Origin: Microbacterium sp. TNHR37B
Lineage (GTDB): Bacteria; Actinomycetota; Actinomycetes; Actinomycetales; Microbacteriaceae
Assembly: GCF_001620065.1 (NCBI RefSeq)
Contig: NZ_LQGV01000004.1
Location: 310,001-374,000, forward strand
DNA: 64,000 nucleotides
Direction of reading: 5' to 3'
Numbering within the stretch: the stretch's first letter is position 1; each line of letters starts with the position of its first letter. The translations under genes and the position numbers were made by a program. The notes beneath the pieces are model-generated. The model made no database searches. It saw nothing but the letters and a program-made list of their open reading frames with translations, and was not told the origin of the DNA. Below, piece after piece: positions 1 to 7,653 of the stretch.

Positions 1-192
1 GGCGAGGTGCACACACGGGAGCACCTGCTCCAGGCGCTGTGGGGGTTCGAGTTCGCCGTCACCACGCGCGCCGTCGACCATCGCGTCGCCGAGCTCCGCC
101 GGGTGCTCGGCGACGACCCGCAACGGCCGCGCTGGATCGAGACGATCGCGGGCGTCGGCTACCGTTTCGCGGGGGAGGTGAGGGCCGGATGA
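1..192 (+). CDS. Response regulator, C-terminal winged-helix domain (5' truncated by window edge)
   Basis: This is the last 63 codons of an OmpR/PhoB-type response regulator; the receiver domain lies before the window. The visible part is the trans_reg_C winged helix: a recognition-helix segment TRAVDHRVAELRRVLGDD followed by the wing hairpin ending IAGVGYRF, which is the family signature. Its stop codon overlaps the ATG of the downstream histidine kinase gene (ATGA), so the two form a two-component operon. The protein should bind tandem DNA repeats after phosphorylation by that kinase. The signal and the targets cannot be read from this fragment. Confidence 0.9.
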   Translation, partial: GEVHTREHLLQALWGFEFAVTTRAVDHRVAELRRVLGDDPQRPRWIETIAGVGYRFAGEVRAG

Positions 193-1043
193 GCGGCTTC
201 CTGGGAGGGACGTTCGTCGTCGGGGTGCCCGTAGTCACCGCCGCCGTCGTGGTCGTGCTCGTGGTCGCGCTCGCCGTGCTCGCTCTGTGGTTCGGTCGCC
301 GCGCGGGGCGACGCGGTCGCGAGGACGCGTACGCACGCGGCCGGAGCGAGGCCGAGGCCGCCGAGCGCGACGCGCACCGGCGGTTCCTCTCCCGCCTCGA
401 TCACGAGCTGAAGAACCCCGTGACCGCGATCCGCACCGCGCTGGCCGCCGAACAGGGCGAGGAGTCCTCCCCGAACCTCACCGTCGCTGCGGCCCAGGCC
501 GACCGGCTCGCGCTCCTGGTCGGAGAGCTGCGAGCCCTCGCGTCGCTCGAGTCGCGGGAGCTGGACCGCGAGCAGGTCGATGTCGCCGCGATCGTCCGCG
601 AAGAGGCTGATGCCCTCGGCCGTGAGCTGGCGGCGCGCGGCGCCGCACGGGAGATCGCGGTGGACCTTCCGACCGCCCCCTGGCCGCTCCCGGAGATCTC
701 GGGGGATCCCGATCTGCTGGCCGTCGCCCTCCGCAACCTGCTCGTCAATGCCGCCAAGTACTCCGACGAGGGGGCGCGGATCGAGGTGCGGGGCGTGGAG
801 GAGACGGGCTGGCTCACGATCGAGGTCGCCGACACCGGGTGGGGGATCGCCGACGACGAGCTCGCCCAGGTGTGGGACGAGCTCTGGCGCGGTTCCCATG
901 CGCGCAAGGTCGAGGGCTCCGGCCTCGGTCTCTCCCTCGTCCGTATCGTCGCGCACAAGCACGGCGGCGATGTCGCCCTGCGCTCGCAGCACGGACGCGG
1001 CACGAGCGTGCGGCTGCGTCTGCCGATCCGCGCGGGAGCCTGA
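189..1043 (+). CDS. Sensor histidine kinase, single N-terminal membrane segment
   Basis: A 284-residue membrane kinase, partner of the regulator just upstream (ATGA overlap). Residues about 8-36 form one hydrophobic segment. A short charged linker leads to the HisKA domain with LDHELKNP, putting the phosphorylated histidine at residue 72. The HATPase_c domain follows, with the N box (NLLVNAAKYS), the G1 box (DTGWGIADDE) and the G2 box (GSGLGLSLV). There is no extracellular sensor and no clear HAMP domain, so it probably senses the membrane or a partner protein. It is short for a histidine kinase but has all catalytic boxes. The start was chosen for the overlap with the upstream stop. Confidence 0.9.
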   Translation: MSGFLGGTFVVGVPVVTAAVVVVLVVALAVLALWFGRRAGRRGREDAYARGRSEAEAAERDAHRRFLSRLDHELKNPVTAIRTALAAEQGEESSPNLTVAAAQADRLALLVGELRALASLESRELDREQVDVAAIVREEADALGRELAARGAAREIAVDLPTAPWPLPEISGDPDLLAVALRNLLVNAAKYSDEGARIEVRGVEETGWLTIEVADTGWGIADDELAQVWDELWRGSHARKVEGSGLGLSLVRIVAHKHGGDVALRSQHGRGTSVRLRLPIRAGA

Positions 1044-1068
1044 CCCGAGCCGACGTCGTCCGGTCGTC

Positions 1069-2979
1069 TCAGACGGGCCGGACCCGCAGCCACACGAAGC
1101 CGTGTGCGGGAAGGGCGATCCCGTCGTCGAGGTCGATCTCGGCGTCGTGCACCAGGTCGTGCGCCGTGCGCTCGAAGCCCGACAGGGTGAGCGCGTCGAT
1201 GGCGACCTCGGCATCGCCGACGTTGGCCAGCACGAGCACGCGCGTCGCGTCGTCCGGCGCGGGACGTTGGAAGCCGACGACGCTCCGATACGGCGTGTGG
1301 AAGGGGAGCAGGGCGTTGCCGGCGAGCTCGGGCGTGGACTGCCGCACGGAGATGAGCTTCGTCATGCGACGGAAGACACGTCCGGGCACGGTCGTGTCGT
1401 CGTTCTTGGCGGCATAGCGGTCGCGCGGTCGTTGTCCCCGGTGCACCCAGCGGCTGTCACCGCGGCGGACGGGATCGTCGGCGTAGGTCGGGTCGTTCAG
1501 TTGCGCGACCTCGTCCCCGAGATACAGGAGCGGGATGCCGCCGGTCGCGAGGGCGAGGGCGTGCGCGAGGACGACGCGGTCCTCCCCGCCCGGGTCGCCC
1601 GCCTCGATCCCCGCCAGTGACGCCGTCGTCCCCGACACCCGGGCGTCGCCGGTCTGCGGGTTCTCCTGGAACGGCACGCCGCGTGCGAAAGACCCCTCGA
1701 AGCGCCCCACGTAGAAGTCATTGAGGAACCGGCGGTGGGAGGCGCCGTCGATCCCGAGCTCGGCGGCGTCCTCGTCGGCGAAGGTCCAGCCGATGTCGTC
1801 GTGGCTGCGCACGTAGTTGACCCATGCGGTGCCGTCGGGAAGCTCGTGCCGGCGGTCGAGGGCCTGTTGCAGCAGGCGTGCGTCACGGGTGGCCAGCGCC
1901 TCCCACGTGAGCGCCATCTGCAGCGGGTTGTAGGAGATGCGGCACTCGTCGGGCGAGAGGTAGCTGACGACCTCATCGGGGTGGACGATCGCCTCGGATT
2001 TGAAGATCAGGCCGGGCGCCCCCATGGCGAGCACCGCGTTGAAGGCCTGCAGGAGCAGGTGCGCCTCGGGAAGCGATTCGCAGGCGGTGCCGAGCCGCTT
2101 CCAGATGAAGGCGACGGCATCCATCCGCAGCACGTCGACACCGAGGTTGGCGAGGAAGAGCATCTCGCCGGCCATCGCGCGGAACACCCACGGGTTGGCG
2201 TAGTTGAGGTCCCACTGGAAGTGGTAGAACGTCGACCAGATCCAGCGGCCGTCGGGGAGCTGCACGAACGAACCGCGATGATCGTCGGGGAAGATCTCCC
2301 GGGTCGTCCGCTCGTAGGCGTCGGGCATCTCCCGGTCGGGGAAGATCAGGTAGAAGTCCGAGAACTCGGGGTCTCCGGCCACCGCCTTCTGCGCCCACTC
2401 GTGCTCGTTGCTGGTGTGGTTGAAGATGAAGTCGAGGACGAGGGAGATTCCGGCCAGCCGCAGGTCCGCGGCGAGCTCGGTCAGCTGCGCGATCGTTCCC
2501 AGCCTCGGGTCGACCCGCCGGTAGCTCGACACGGCGTATCCGCCGTCGTTGTCTCCCTCGGGACCGGCGAACAGCGGCATGAGGTGCAGGTAGGTGAGGC
2601 CGAGCTCGCGGAAGTAGGGGATCTGGTCGCGGATCCCGGCGAGGTTCCCGCCGTAGCGATCGACGTAGCAGACCCCGCCGAGCATGCGCTCCGACTGGAA
2701 CCAGTCCGGAGCGGCGGTGCGCTGCCCGTCGCGCACCTTCAGATCGAGGGGGCGCGCGTTCCATGAGGCGCAGGTGAGAGCGATCGTCTGCGCGAGGGCT
2801 GCCTGTCCGTCGGGGCGGTCGGCGTACAGGCGCGTGAACAGGTCGTGGAGGCGGGGGAACTGCGCGTCGAACCGCTCGAGGAAGGCGTCGTCGAGACGAC
2901 CGGCGTCGGCCGCGGCCGCCAGCGCCGCGATGCGATCGTCCTCGAGTGCGCCCAGCGGCGTGTCGTTCCCGGTGAGCAT
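1069..2979 (-). CDS. Amylosucrase (GH13 subfamily 4)
   Basis: A 636-residue glucosyltransferase expected to split sucrose and build an alpha-1,4-glucan, releasing fructose (EC 2.4.1.4). The length equals that of the Neisseria polysaccharea enzyme as I recall it, and the catalytic residues are shifted by one: the nucleophile Asp is residue 287 in DVLRMDAVAF, the acid/base Glu is 329 in KSEAIVHPDE, and His393-Asp394 lie in YVRSHDDIGW. Region I is DFIFNHTSNEH. The predicted start has a good ribosome site (GGAGAGGAG, 4 nt before ATG). There is no signal peptide, so it should be cytoplasmic. It stands alone, convergent with the kinase gene and divergent from a glyoxalase-like gene; no sucrose transporter is adjacent. 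Sucrose hydrolase is the main alternative. Confidence 0.9.
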   Translation of the reverse strand: MLTGNDTPLGALEDDRIAALAAAADAGRLDDAFLERFDAQFPRLHDLFTRLYADRPDGQAALAQTIALTCASWNARPLDLKVRDGQRTAAPDWFQSERMLGGVCYVDRYGGNLAGIRDQIPYFRELGLTYLHLMPLFAGPEGDNDGGYAVSSYRRVDPRLGTIAQLTELAADLRLAGISLVLDFIFNHTSNEHEWAQKAVAGDPEFSDFYLIFPDREMPDAYERTTREIFPDDHRGSFVQLPDGRWIWSTFYHFQWDLNYANPWVFRAMAGEMLFLANLGVDVLRMDAVAFIWKRLGTACESLPEAHLLLQAFNAVLAMGAPGLIFKSEAIVHPDEVVSYLSPDECRISYNPLQMALTWEALATRDARLLQQALDRRHELPDGTAWVNYVRSHDDIGWTFADEDAAELGIDGASHRRFLNDFYVGRFEGSFARGVPFQENPQTGDARVSGTTASLAGIEAGDPGGEDRVVLAHALALATGGIPLLYLGDEVAQLNDPTYADDPVRRGDSRWVHRGQRPRDRYAAKNDDTTVPGRVFRRMTKLISVRQSTPELAGNALLPFHTPYRSVVGFQRPAPDDATRVLVLANVGDAEVAIDALTLSGFERTAHDLVHDAEIDLDDGIALPAHGFVWLRVRPV

Positions 2980-3062
2980 GGGGCTCCTCTCCCTGCCGAC
3001 AAGCCTAGAGGGATAGCCTGGGCGGCACCGACCCTCGCCCGCAACCCGCAGAGGAGCCCACG

Positions 3063-3428
3063 ATGCGCCTTCTCCAGGTGGCTCAGCACGCCGACGATCT
3101 CGACCGCGCCGCCGATTTCTACACCGTTCTTCTCGACGCGCCACCGGTCGCCCGGTTCGACCCGCCGGGTCTGTTGTTCTTCGACCTCGACGGCACGCGG
3201 CTGCTGCTCGACCGGGGTGCGCCCTCGTCGCTGCTGTATCTGCGCGTCGACAACGTGCACGAGGCGATCGAGCGGCTCTCGGGGATCGCCGAGATCGTGT
3301 CGCCGCCGGCGGTGATCTTCGTCCACGACGACGACACTCTGGGACCGGCCGGGCACGAGGAGTGGCAGGCGTTCATCCGCGACACCGAGGGAAACACCGT
3401 CGGCCTCGTCGCGTGGCAGCGTCCGTGA
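3063..3428 (+). CDS. VOC (glyoxalase/bleomycin-resistance) family protein
   Basis: A 121-residue protein of the vicinal-oxygen-chelate fold, with the usual two beta-alpha-beta-beta-beta halves: it opens MRLLQVAQHADDLDRAADFYTVLL and closes with an FIRDTEGNTVGLV segment typical of the last metal-ligand strand. These proteins act as small metal-dependent lyases or dioxygenases, or as binding proteins; the substrate cannot be told. A GAGGAG ribosome site precedes the ATG. A TAGCCT hexamer at 3014-3019 is a likely -10 box. The stop overlaps the GTG start of the serine dehydratase gene (GTGA), so they are probably co-translated. Confidence 0.8.
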   Translation: MRLLQVAQHADDLDRAADFYTVLLDAPPVARFDPPGLLFFDLDGTRLLLDRGAPSSLLYLRVDNVHEAIERLSGIAEIVSPPAVIFVHDDDTLGPAGHEEWQAFIRDTEGNTVGLVAWQRP

Positions 3429-4909
3429 GCGCCTACGTCTCGGCGTTCGACCTGTTCTCCGTCGGGATCGGGCCCTCCAGTTCGCACACCGTCGGCCCTA
3501 TGCGCGCCGCGCGCCTGTTCGCGGCGGCACTGGGCGAGGTGGGGGCTCGGGTCGCGCGGGTGGAGGGAGAGCTCTTCGGCTCCCTCGGTGCCACCGGCAT
3601 CGGGCACGGGACCCCCGACGCCGTCGTGGCGGGGCTGCAAGGCGCCGACCCCGAGACCGTGGATCCCGCGGTCGTGCGGCACGCCTGGAGCACGTGGCGC
3701 GACGGCGCGCCGCTGGCGCTCGCCGGGGTGCACCCGGTTCCCTTCTCCCGGGGAGACATCCGGCTGTCGCCGCGTGTGCGCCTCCCCGGTCATCCCAACG
3801 CCCTGACTCTCCGGGCCTTCGACGGGGCGGGCGAGCTGTGTGCCGAGGAGACGTACTACTCCGTCGGCGGCGGCTTCATCCGTCGCGAAGGGGAGGACGC
3901 GTCGGTCTCGCGGGCCGCCGTGCCGCATCCGTTCTCCTCGGCGGCCGAGCTGCTCGCCCTCTGCGACGAGCGGGGATGGACGATCGCCGAAGTCGCGCGT
4001 GCCAACGAGGAGGCCACGCGGAGCGAAGCGGAGGTCGCTGCCGGCCTCGACCGCATCTGGGACGCCATGGCGGCGTGCATCGATGCGGGTCTCCACGCCG
4101 ACGGCGTGCTCCCGGGCATGCTCAAGGTCACGCGTCGCGCGGGAGCCATCCGTGCGCAGTTGGAGGCGGCGGAGAGCGAGGGCCGCAGGGAGCTCCCCGG
4201 CGAGTGGCTGGGCGCTTTCGCGCTCGCCGTCAACGAGGAGAACGCCTCGGGCGGGCGCGTGGTGACCGCGCCGACCAATGGTGCCGCGGGGATCCTGCCC
4301 GCCGTCGCGATGTACTGGTGGCGCTTCCTCGCAGACTCCGGTCTGGGCTCGGGCAACGCGGTGACGCCCTACGGCGAACTCGTCGGATCGGCGCTGCTCG
4401 GGCTGCATCCGCCGGTGGCGGAGCCGGACGCGGGCGAGTCGCCCGAGATGACCGTCGAGGCCAACCGGCGCCGGGGCATCCGCCGGTTCCTGCTGACGGC
4501 CACGGCGCTGGGGTCGCTCTTCAAGGCCAATGCCTCGATCTCCGGTGCCGAGGGCGGCTGTCAGGCGGAGGTCGGCTCGGCGTGCGCGATGGCGGCGGGA
4601 GGGCTCACCGCCGTGATGGGCGGGACGAATCGGCAGATCGAGAACGCGGCCGAGATCGCGATGGAGCACCATCTGGGGCTCACGTGCGATCCGGTGGGCG
4701 GGCTCGTGCAGATCCCCTGCATCGAACGCAATGCGATCGCCGCATCGACCGCGGTGACGGCGGCGCGCCTCGCCCTGCGCGGTGACGGCAACCATTTCGT
4801 GAGCCTGGACGCCGTCGTGGAGACGATGCGGCAGACCGGGATCGACATGTCGCACAAGTACAAGGAGACGAGCGAGGGCGGGCTCGCGGTCAACGTCATC
4901 GAGTGCTGA
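3425..4909 (+). CDS. sdaA: L-serine ammonia-lyase (single-chain, 4Fe-4S)
   Basis: A 494-residue cytoplasmic enzyme that deaminates L-serine to pyruvate and ammonia. The N-terminal SDH_beta domain carries the signature GIGPSSSHTVGPMRAARLF. The alpha domain carries the iron-sulfur cysteines in GGCQAEVGSACAMAAGG and CDPVGGLVQIPCIERN, and the substrate-loop asparagines in TAPTNGAAG and in FKANASISGAEGG. The GTG start at 3425 overlaps the stop of the upstream VOC gene and begins directly with the family N terminus (SAYVSAFDLFSVG). An in-frame ATG further upstream lies inside the VOC gene and is less likely. Confidence 0.93.
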   Translation: MSAYVSAFDLFSVGIGPSSSHTVGPMRAARLFAAALGEVGARVARVEGELFGSLGATGIGHGTPDAVVAGLQGADPETVDPAVVRHAWSTWRDGAPLALAGVHPVPFSRGDIRLSPRVRLPGHPNALTLRAFDGAGELCAEETYYSVGGGFIRREGEDASVSRAAVPHPFSSAAELLALCDERGWTIAEVARANEEATRSEAEVAAGLDRIWDAMAACIDAGLHADGVLPGMLKVTRRAGAIRAQLEAAESEGRRELPGEWLGAFALAVNEENASGGRVVTAPTNGAAGILPAVAMYWWRFLADSGLGSGNAVTPYGELVGSALLGLHPPVAEPDAGESPEMTVEANRRRGIRRFLLTATALGSLFKANASISGAEGGCQAEVGSACAMAAGGLTAVMGGTNRQIENAAEIAMEHHLGLTCDPVGGLVQIPCIERNAIAASTAVTAARLALRGDGNHFVSLDAVVETMRQTGIDMSHKYKETSEGGLAVNVIEC

Positions 4910-4919
4910 CCGGCGGGCG

Positions 4920-4942
4920 CGGAGGAGGACGTTCGCCCTCCG
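4920..4942 (+). terminator. Weak hairpin after serine dehydratase gene
   Basis: An inverted repeat (CGGAGG ... CCTCCG, 6-bp stem, 11-nt loop) lies 11 nt after the sdaA stop and just before the CIRCE element. It has no T tract. It may end the upstream transcript and isolate the heat-shock promoter, but the stem is short. Confidence 0.3.
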
Positions 4943-4949
4943 AGAACGC

Positions 4950-4976
4950 TTAGCACTCGAAGGGCGAGAGTGCTAA
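4950..4976. promoter_or_regulatory. CIRCE operator (HrcA site) over the hsp20 promoter
   Basis: TTAGCACTC-N9-GAGTGCTAA is an exact match to the CIRCE consensus, the binding site of the heat-shock repressor HrcA. A likely promoter is embedded in it: -35 TTAGCA at 4950-4955, 18-nt spacer, -10 TAATCT at 4974-4979. HrcA binding would therefore block RNA polymerase directly. The controlled gene is the Hsp20 gene at 5050. Confidence 0.92.
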
Positions 4977-4986
4977 TCTGAGATCA

Positions 4987-5007
4987 GTTGAGCCGCAACG
5001 ACTCAAC
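4987..5007. promoter_or_regulatory. HAIR-like operator (HspR site) next to CIRCE
   Basis: GTTGAGC-N7-ACTCAAC lies 10 bp after CIRCE, at about the transcription start. It matches the HAIR consensus CTTGAGT-N7-ACTCAAG in spacing and in 11 of 14 arm positions. HAIR is the site of HspR, the other actinobacterial heat-shock repressor. With CIRCE this suggests double repression of hsp20. The arms are imperfect, so this is less certain than CIRCE. Confidence 0.65.
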
Positions 5008-5049
5008 TTTGAGACCACTCAGATGAACACAGACACAAAGGAGAGAACA

Positions 5050-5511
5050 ATGGCCACGTACGACCCGTTCCGTGACCTCGACCGTCTCGCGTCGACGCTC
5101 TTCGACACGCGCCGCGGCCCGCGACGGATGCCGATGGACCTGTACCGCGACGGCGACCACTACGTGCTCACTGCCGACCTTCCGGGCATCGACCCGGGCT
5201 CGGTCGACATCGACGTCGACGGTCAGCTGCTGACGATCCGCGCGGAGCGCACCCTCGCCGCCGGCGACGGCGTCAAGTGGATCACCCGCGAGCGCGAGGC
5301 GGCCAGCTTCCTGCGCCAGCTGAACCTCGGGCAGGGCATCGACAACGACGGCATCGCCGCGACCTACAGCAACGGCGTGCTGACCGTCACGATCCCGGTG
5401 AGCGAGAAGGCGAAGCCGCGCAAGGTCACCGTCGTCTCCGAGGGCACACCGGCGACCCTCCGTGCGGAGGAGTCCTCGAAGGAGCAGGACCCGCAGCCCA
5501 TCGAGCAGTGA
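5050..5511 (+). CDS. Small heat-shock protein, Hsp20 family
   Basis: A 153-residue alpha-crystallin-type holdase that keeps unfolding proteins soluble under stress. It opens ATYDPFRDLDRLASTLFD, has the alpha-crystallin domain at about residues 30-125 with the ELPG-like ADLPGIDPGSV motif, and shows the conserved A-x-x-x-G-V-L motif as AATYSNGVLTVTIP. The C-terminal tail is charged (EESSKEQD) and I see no I-x-I/V motif in it. AAGGAGAGAACA before ATG 5050 is a strong ribosome site, so the upstream in-frame ATG at 5023 is probably not used. CIRCE and HAIR-like sites lie upstream, and a 14-bp repeat array begins at its stop codon. Confidence 0.95.
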   Translation: MATYDPFRDLDRLASTLFDTRRGPRRMPMDLYRDGDHYVLTADLPGIDPGSVDIDVDGQLLTIRAERTLAAGDGVKWITREREAASFLRQLNLGQGIDNDGIAATYSNGVLTVTIPVSEKAKPRKVTVVSEGTPATLRAEESSKEQDPQPIEQ

Positions 5512-5592
5512 CACTCGCGCAGTGACGCCCCTGCAGTGACGCTTCTGCAGTGACACCCCTGCAGTGACGCTTCTGCAGTGACACCCGCGACC
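5509..5592 (+). repeat. 14-bp tandem repeat starting at the hsp20 stop codon
   Basis: Six consecutive 14-bp units start exactly at the TGA of hsp20. The inner four read TGAC(G/A)C(C/T)(C/T)CTGCAG; the first and last are degenerate. Because 14 is not a multiple of three, the TGA of successive units falls in all three reading frames. The array ends in the terminator hairpin. Confidence 0.85.
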
Positions 5593-5622
5593 GCCCCGCG
5601 TCGGAGAACCGACCGGGGCGGT
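5590..5622 (+). terminator. Terminator hairpin after hsp20
   Basis: ACCGCCCCG-C-GTCGG, loop AGAA, CCGAC-CGGGGCGGT: a 14-bp stem with one unpaired base, followed by TCGGCGTT. There is no real T tract, which is common for actinobacterial terminators. Confidence 0.7.
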
Positions 5623-5682
5623 TCGGCGTTCCAGGCAATAGACTCGCTGCACCCGTCATGCGGACCGTCAGCAAGGATGCCG

Positions 5683-6705
5683 ATGCCCGATCCCTCGTCA
5701 CGAGGCGAACCGTCCCGCTCGCAGCACGAGCGAGAGTTGACCGAGCCCGTTTCGCTCACGCGCGGCAACGGCCTGCTCAATCCGGCGGCGGTGGGTTTCG
5801 CGCGTACCCCGCTGGTGGACACCTCCGGCATCGACGGCCGCCGTCACTGGGGGCGCAACAAGCGGTGGGAGTACTGGAACGTCATGACGCCCGCGCACAT
5901 CGTGGCACTCACGGTGTCGTCGCTGGACTATGCCGCCGTGCACGAAGTGTGGATCTTCGAGCGCGAGGGTGAGCGGAGCTGGGGAAAGTCGGCCACCGTC
6001 GTGCCCGCGCGCGACGTGGACCTGCCCCGGTCGCTCGGGTCCGGCCCCGTGATCGCGAAGGCGAGCGATCTGGCCATCGCCCTCACGCCGGGGGCGGATT
6101 CCTGGCGGCTGTTCGCGGAGATCCCTGACGCGTCCTTCGACATCACCGTGACGCGCCCGCCGGGGCACGAGTGCCTCGCGGTCGTGGTGCCGTGGTCGTC
6201 GAAGCGGTTCCAGTACACGGTGAAGGACGTGGCTCTGCCGGCGGCCGGGGTGATCACCATCGAGGGCGTGGAGCACCCGGTTCCAAGCGGTTCGTGGGCT
6301 GTGCTCGACCATGGCCGGGGCCGCTGGCCGTACGACGCCCGCTGGAACTGGGGCGCCGGTGCCGGCGTCGACGGGGAGCGGACGATAGGGATCCAGGTGG
6401 GCGGCAAGTGGACCGATGGCACCGGCTCCACCGAGAACGGCATCGTGATCGACGGGGAACTGCGCAAGATCTCGGTTCCGCTCACGTGGGAGTACGATCT
6501 CGCCCGCCCTCTGGATCCGTGGCGTGTGCACGGCGGCGGGCTGGAGGCCACCTTCACGCCCTTCTACGACAAACGCTCCGCGATGAGCCTCGGAGTGCTC
6601 TCGTCGCGCACCGACCAGTGCTTCGGGGTGTGGGAGGGGGAGTTCGCCGGGATGGCTTTCTCCGGCATCGAGGGATTCGCCGAGGACGTCCACAATCGCT
6701 GGTGA
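5683..6705 (+). CDS. DUF2804 family protein
   Basis: A 340-residue protein recognised as DUF2804 by its NGLLNPAAVGFARTPL opening, the GRRHWGRNKRWEYWNV segment and the aromatic, beta-rich remainder with NWGAGAG and QVGGKWTDGTGSTENG. Function is unknown; the beta-rich fold recalls lipocalin-like or hydratase-like proteins. A TAGACT hexamer at 5639-5644 could be the -10 box. AAGG lies 6 nt before ATG 5683, which is why that start was preferred to the ATG at 5677. It is followed after 17 nt by a TetR gene with its own leaderless promoter. Confidence 0.75.
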   Translation: MPDPSSRGEPSRSQHERELTEPVSLTRGNGLLNPAAVGFARTPLVDTSGIDGRRHWGRNKRWEYWNVMTPAHIVALTVSSLDYAAVHEVWIFEREGERSWGKSATVVPARDVDLPRSLGSGPVIAKASDLAIALTPGADSWRLFAEIPDASFDITVTRPPGHECLAVVVPWSSKRFQYTVKDVALPAAGVITIEGVEHPVPSGSWAVLDHGRGRWPYDARWNWGAGAGVDGERTIGIQVGGKWTDGTGSTENGIVIDGELRKISVPLTWEYDLARPLDPWRVHGGGLEATFTPFYDKRSAMSLGVLSSRTDQCFGVWEGEFAGMAFSGIEGFAEDVHNRW

Positions 6706-6722
6706 CCTCGTAGGCTGACCCC

Positions 6723-7328
6723 ATGGTCGAGCAGGGGACGTCGGCGCCACGTCGGCGGGGGCGGCCCCGCGGACGCTCGGACGCGCGCGAGCGCATCCTC
6801 ACCGCCGCTGCCGACGAGTTCGGCGCGCGGGGATACGACGCCACCACGATGCGCGGGGTGGCCGCCCGTGCGGAGGTGGACTCTGCGCTCGTCCACCACT
6901 ATTTCGGCACGAAGGCCGACCTGTTCGCCGCGGCGGTCGACGTGCCGGTTCGCCCGGATCTCGTCGTCCCCACGATCCTCGCGGGCGACCGCGACCGGTG
7001 GGGGGAGGCGGTGATCGCGTTCGTCCTGGGGCAGTTCGAGCGTCCCGAGGTGCGTCGCCGTGCCGTCGTGCTGCTGCGCACCTCCCTCGGCAATCCCCTC
7101 GCGACGCCGCTCATGGTGGGTTTCCTCCGCCGCGAGCTGCTCGCCCGTATCGTCGCGGAGCTCGACGTCGACGACGCGGAGCTGCGCGCCGGGCTCGTCG
7201 CCTCGCAGATCGTCGGGCTCATCGTGGCCCGCTACATCGCCAAGCTCCCGGGCATCGCCGACGCGTCGCCCGAGGAGCTGGTCGCGCGGATCGGTCCCAC
7301 CGTCCAGCGCTATCTCACCGCCGGATGA
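6723..7328 (+). CDS. TetR/AcrR family transcriptional regulator
   Basis: A 201-residue repressor. Residues about 15-65 form the TetR helix-turn-helix (RERILTAAADEFGARGYDATTMRGVAARAEVDS split around the turn, then ALVHHYFGTKADLF). The C-terminal part is the ligand-binding helical domain, of the TetR_C_17/18-like type with VVLLRTSLGNP. TAGGCT at 6711-6716 lies 6 nt before the ATG, suggesting a leaderless transcript. The likely targets are the neighbouring DUF2804 gene or the ABC exporter downstream. Confidence 0.9.
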   Translation: MVEQGTSAPRRRGRPRGRSDARERILTAAADEFGARGYDATTMRGVAARAEVDSALVHHYFGTKADLFAAAVDVPVRPDLVVPTILAGDRDRWGEAVIAFVLGQFERPEVRRRAVVLLRTSLGNPLATPLMVGFLRRELLARIVAELDVDDAELRAGLVASQIVGLIVARYIAKLPGIADASPEELVARIGPTVQRYLTAG

Positions 7329-7348
7329 CCGGCAGCGAAGGAGCAGTC

Positions 7349-7636
7349 ATGTCGTTCCAGGCCTACCTCGACAACATCGAGACCAAGACCGGGATCACCC
7401 CTCGACAGTTCATCGGGCTCGCCGAGGAACGCGGTTTCGGGCCGGGTACGAAGGCGGGTGAGATCGTCGCGTGGCTCGGGGAGGAGTACGGCCTCGGGCG
7501 GGGCCACGCGATGGCGCTCGTGCACGTGATCACGAAGGGGCCGAAGATCGCCGCGACGCACGTGGGGGGAACGGGCACGCATCGAGACGCGTCCGACACC
7601 CTGTGGCTGGACGGGAAGGACTCGCGGCCCGCATAA
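7349..7636 (+). CDS. DUF4287 domain protein
   Basis: A 95-residue small protein beginning SFQAYLDNIETKTGITPRQF, the hallmark of DUF4287, with the GPGTKAGEIVAWLGEEYGLGRGHAMALVHVI region divided into two helices. The family is often linked to DUF5655-type proteins and has no known activity. GAAGGAG precedes the ATG at 6 nt spacing. It follows the TetR gene by 20 nt and is probably in the same transcript. The stop codon abuts the promoter and operator of the ABC exporter. Confidence 0.8.
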   Translation: MSFQAYLDNIETKTGITPRQFIGLAEERGFGPGTKAGEIVAWLGEEYGLGRGHAMALVHVITKGPKIAATHVGGTGTHRDASDTLWLDGKDSRPA

Positions 7637-7653
7637 TTCATCACATGATGAAT
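7632..7653 (+). promoter_or_regulatory. Leaderless promoter with overlapping 18-bp palindrome
   Basis: ATTCATC-ACAT-GATGAAT (7636-7653) is a perfect 7-bp inverted repeat that covers the end of a CATAAT -10 box (7632-7637), the start site and the ATG of the ABC ATPase gene. A weak -35 (TGGACG, 7608-7613) lies 18 nt upstream. The ATG at 7645 is 7 nt after the -10 and no Shine-Dalgarno is seen, so the mRNA is probably leaderless. The palindrome looks like a MarR-type or similar dimeric repressor site. The MarR gene at 9108 is a candidate binder. Confidence 0.6.
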
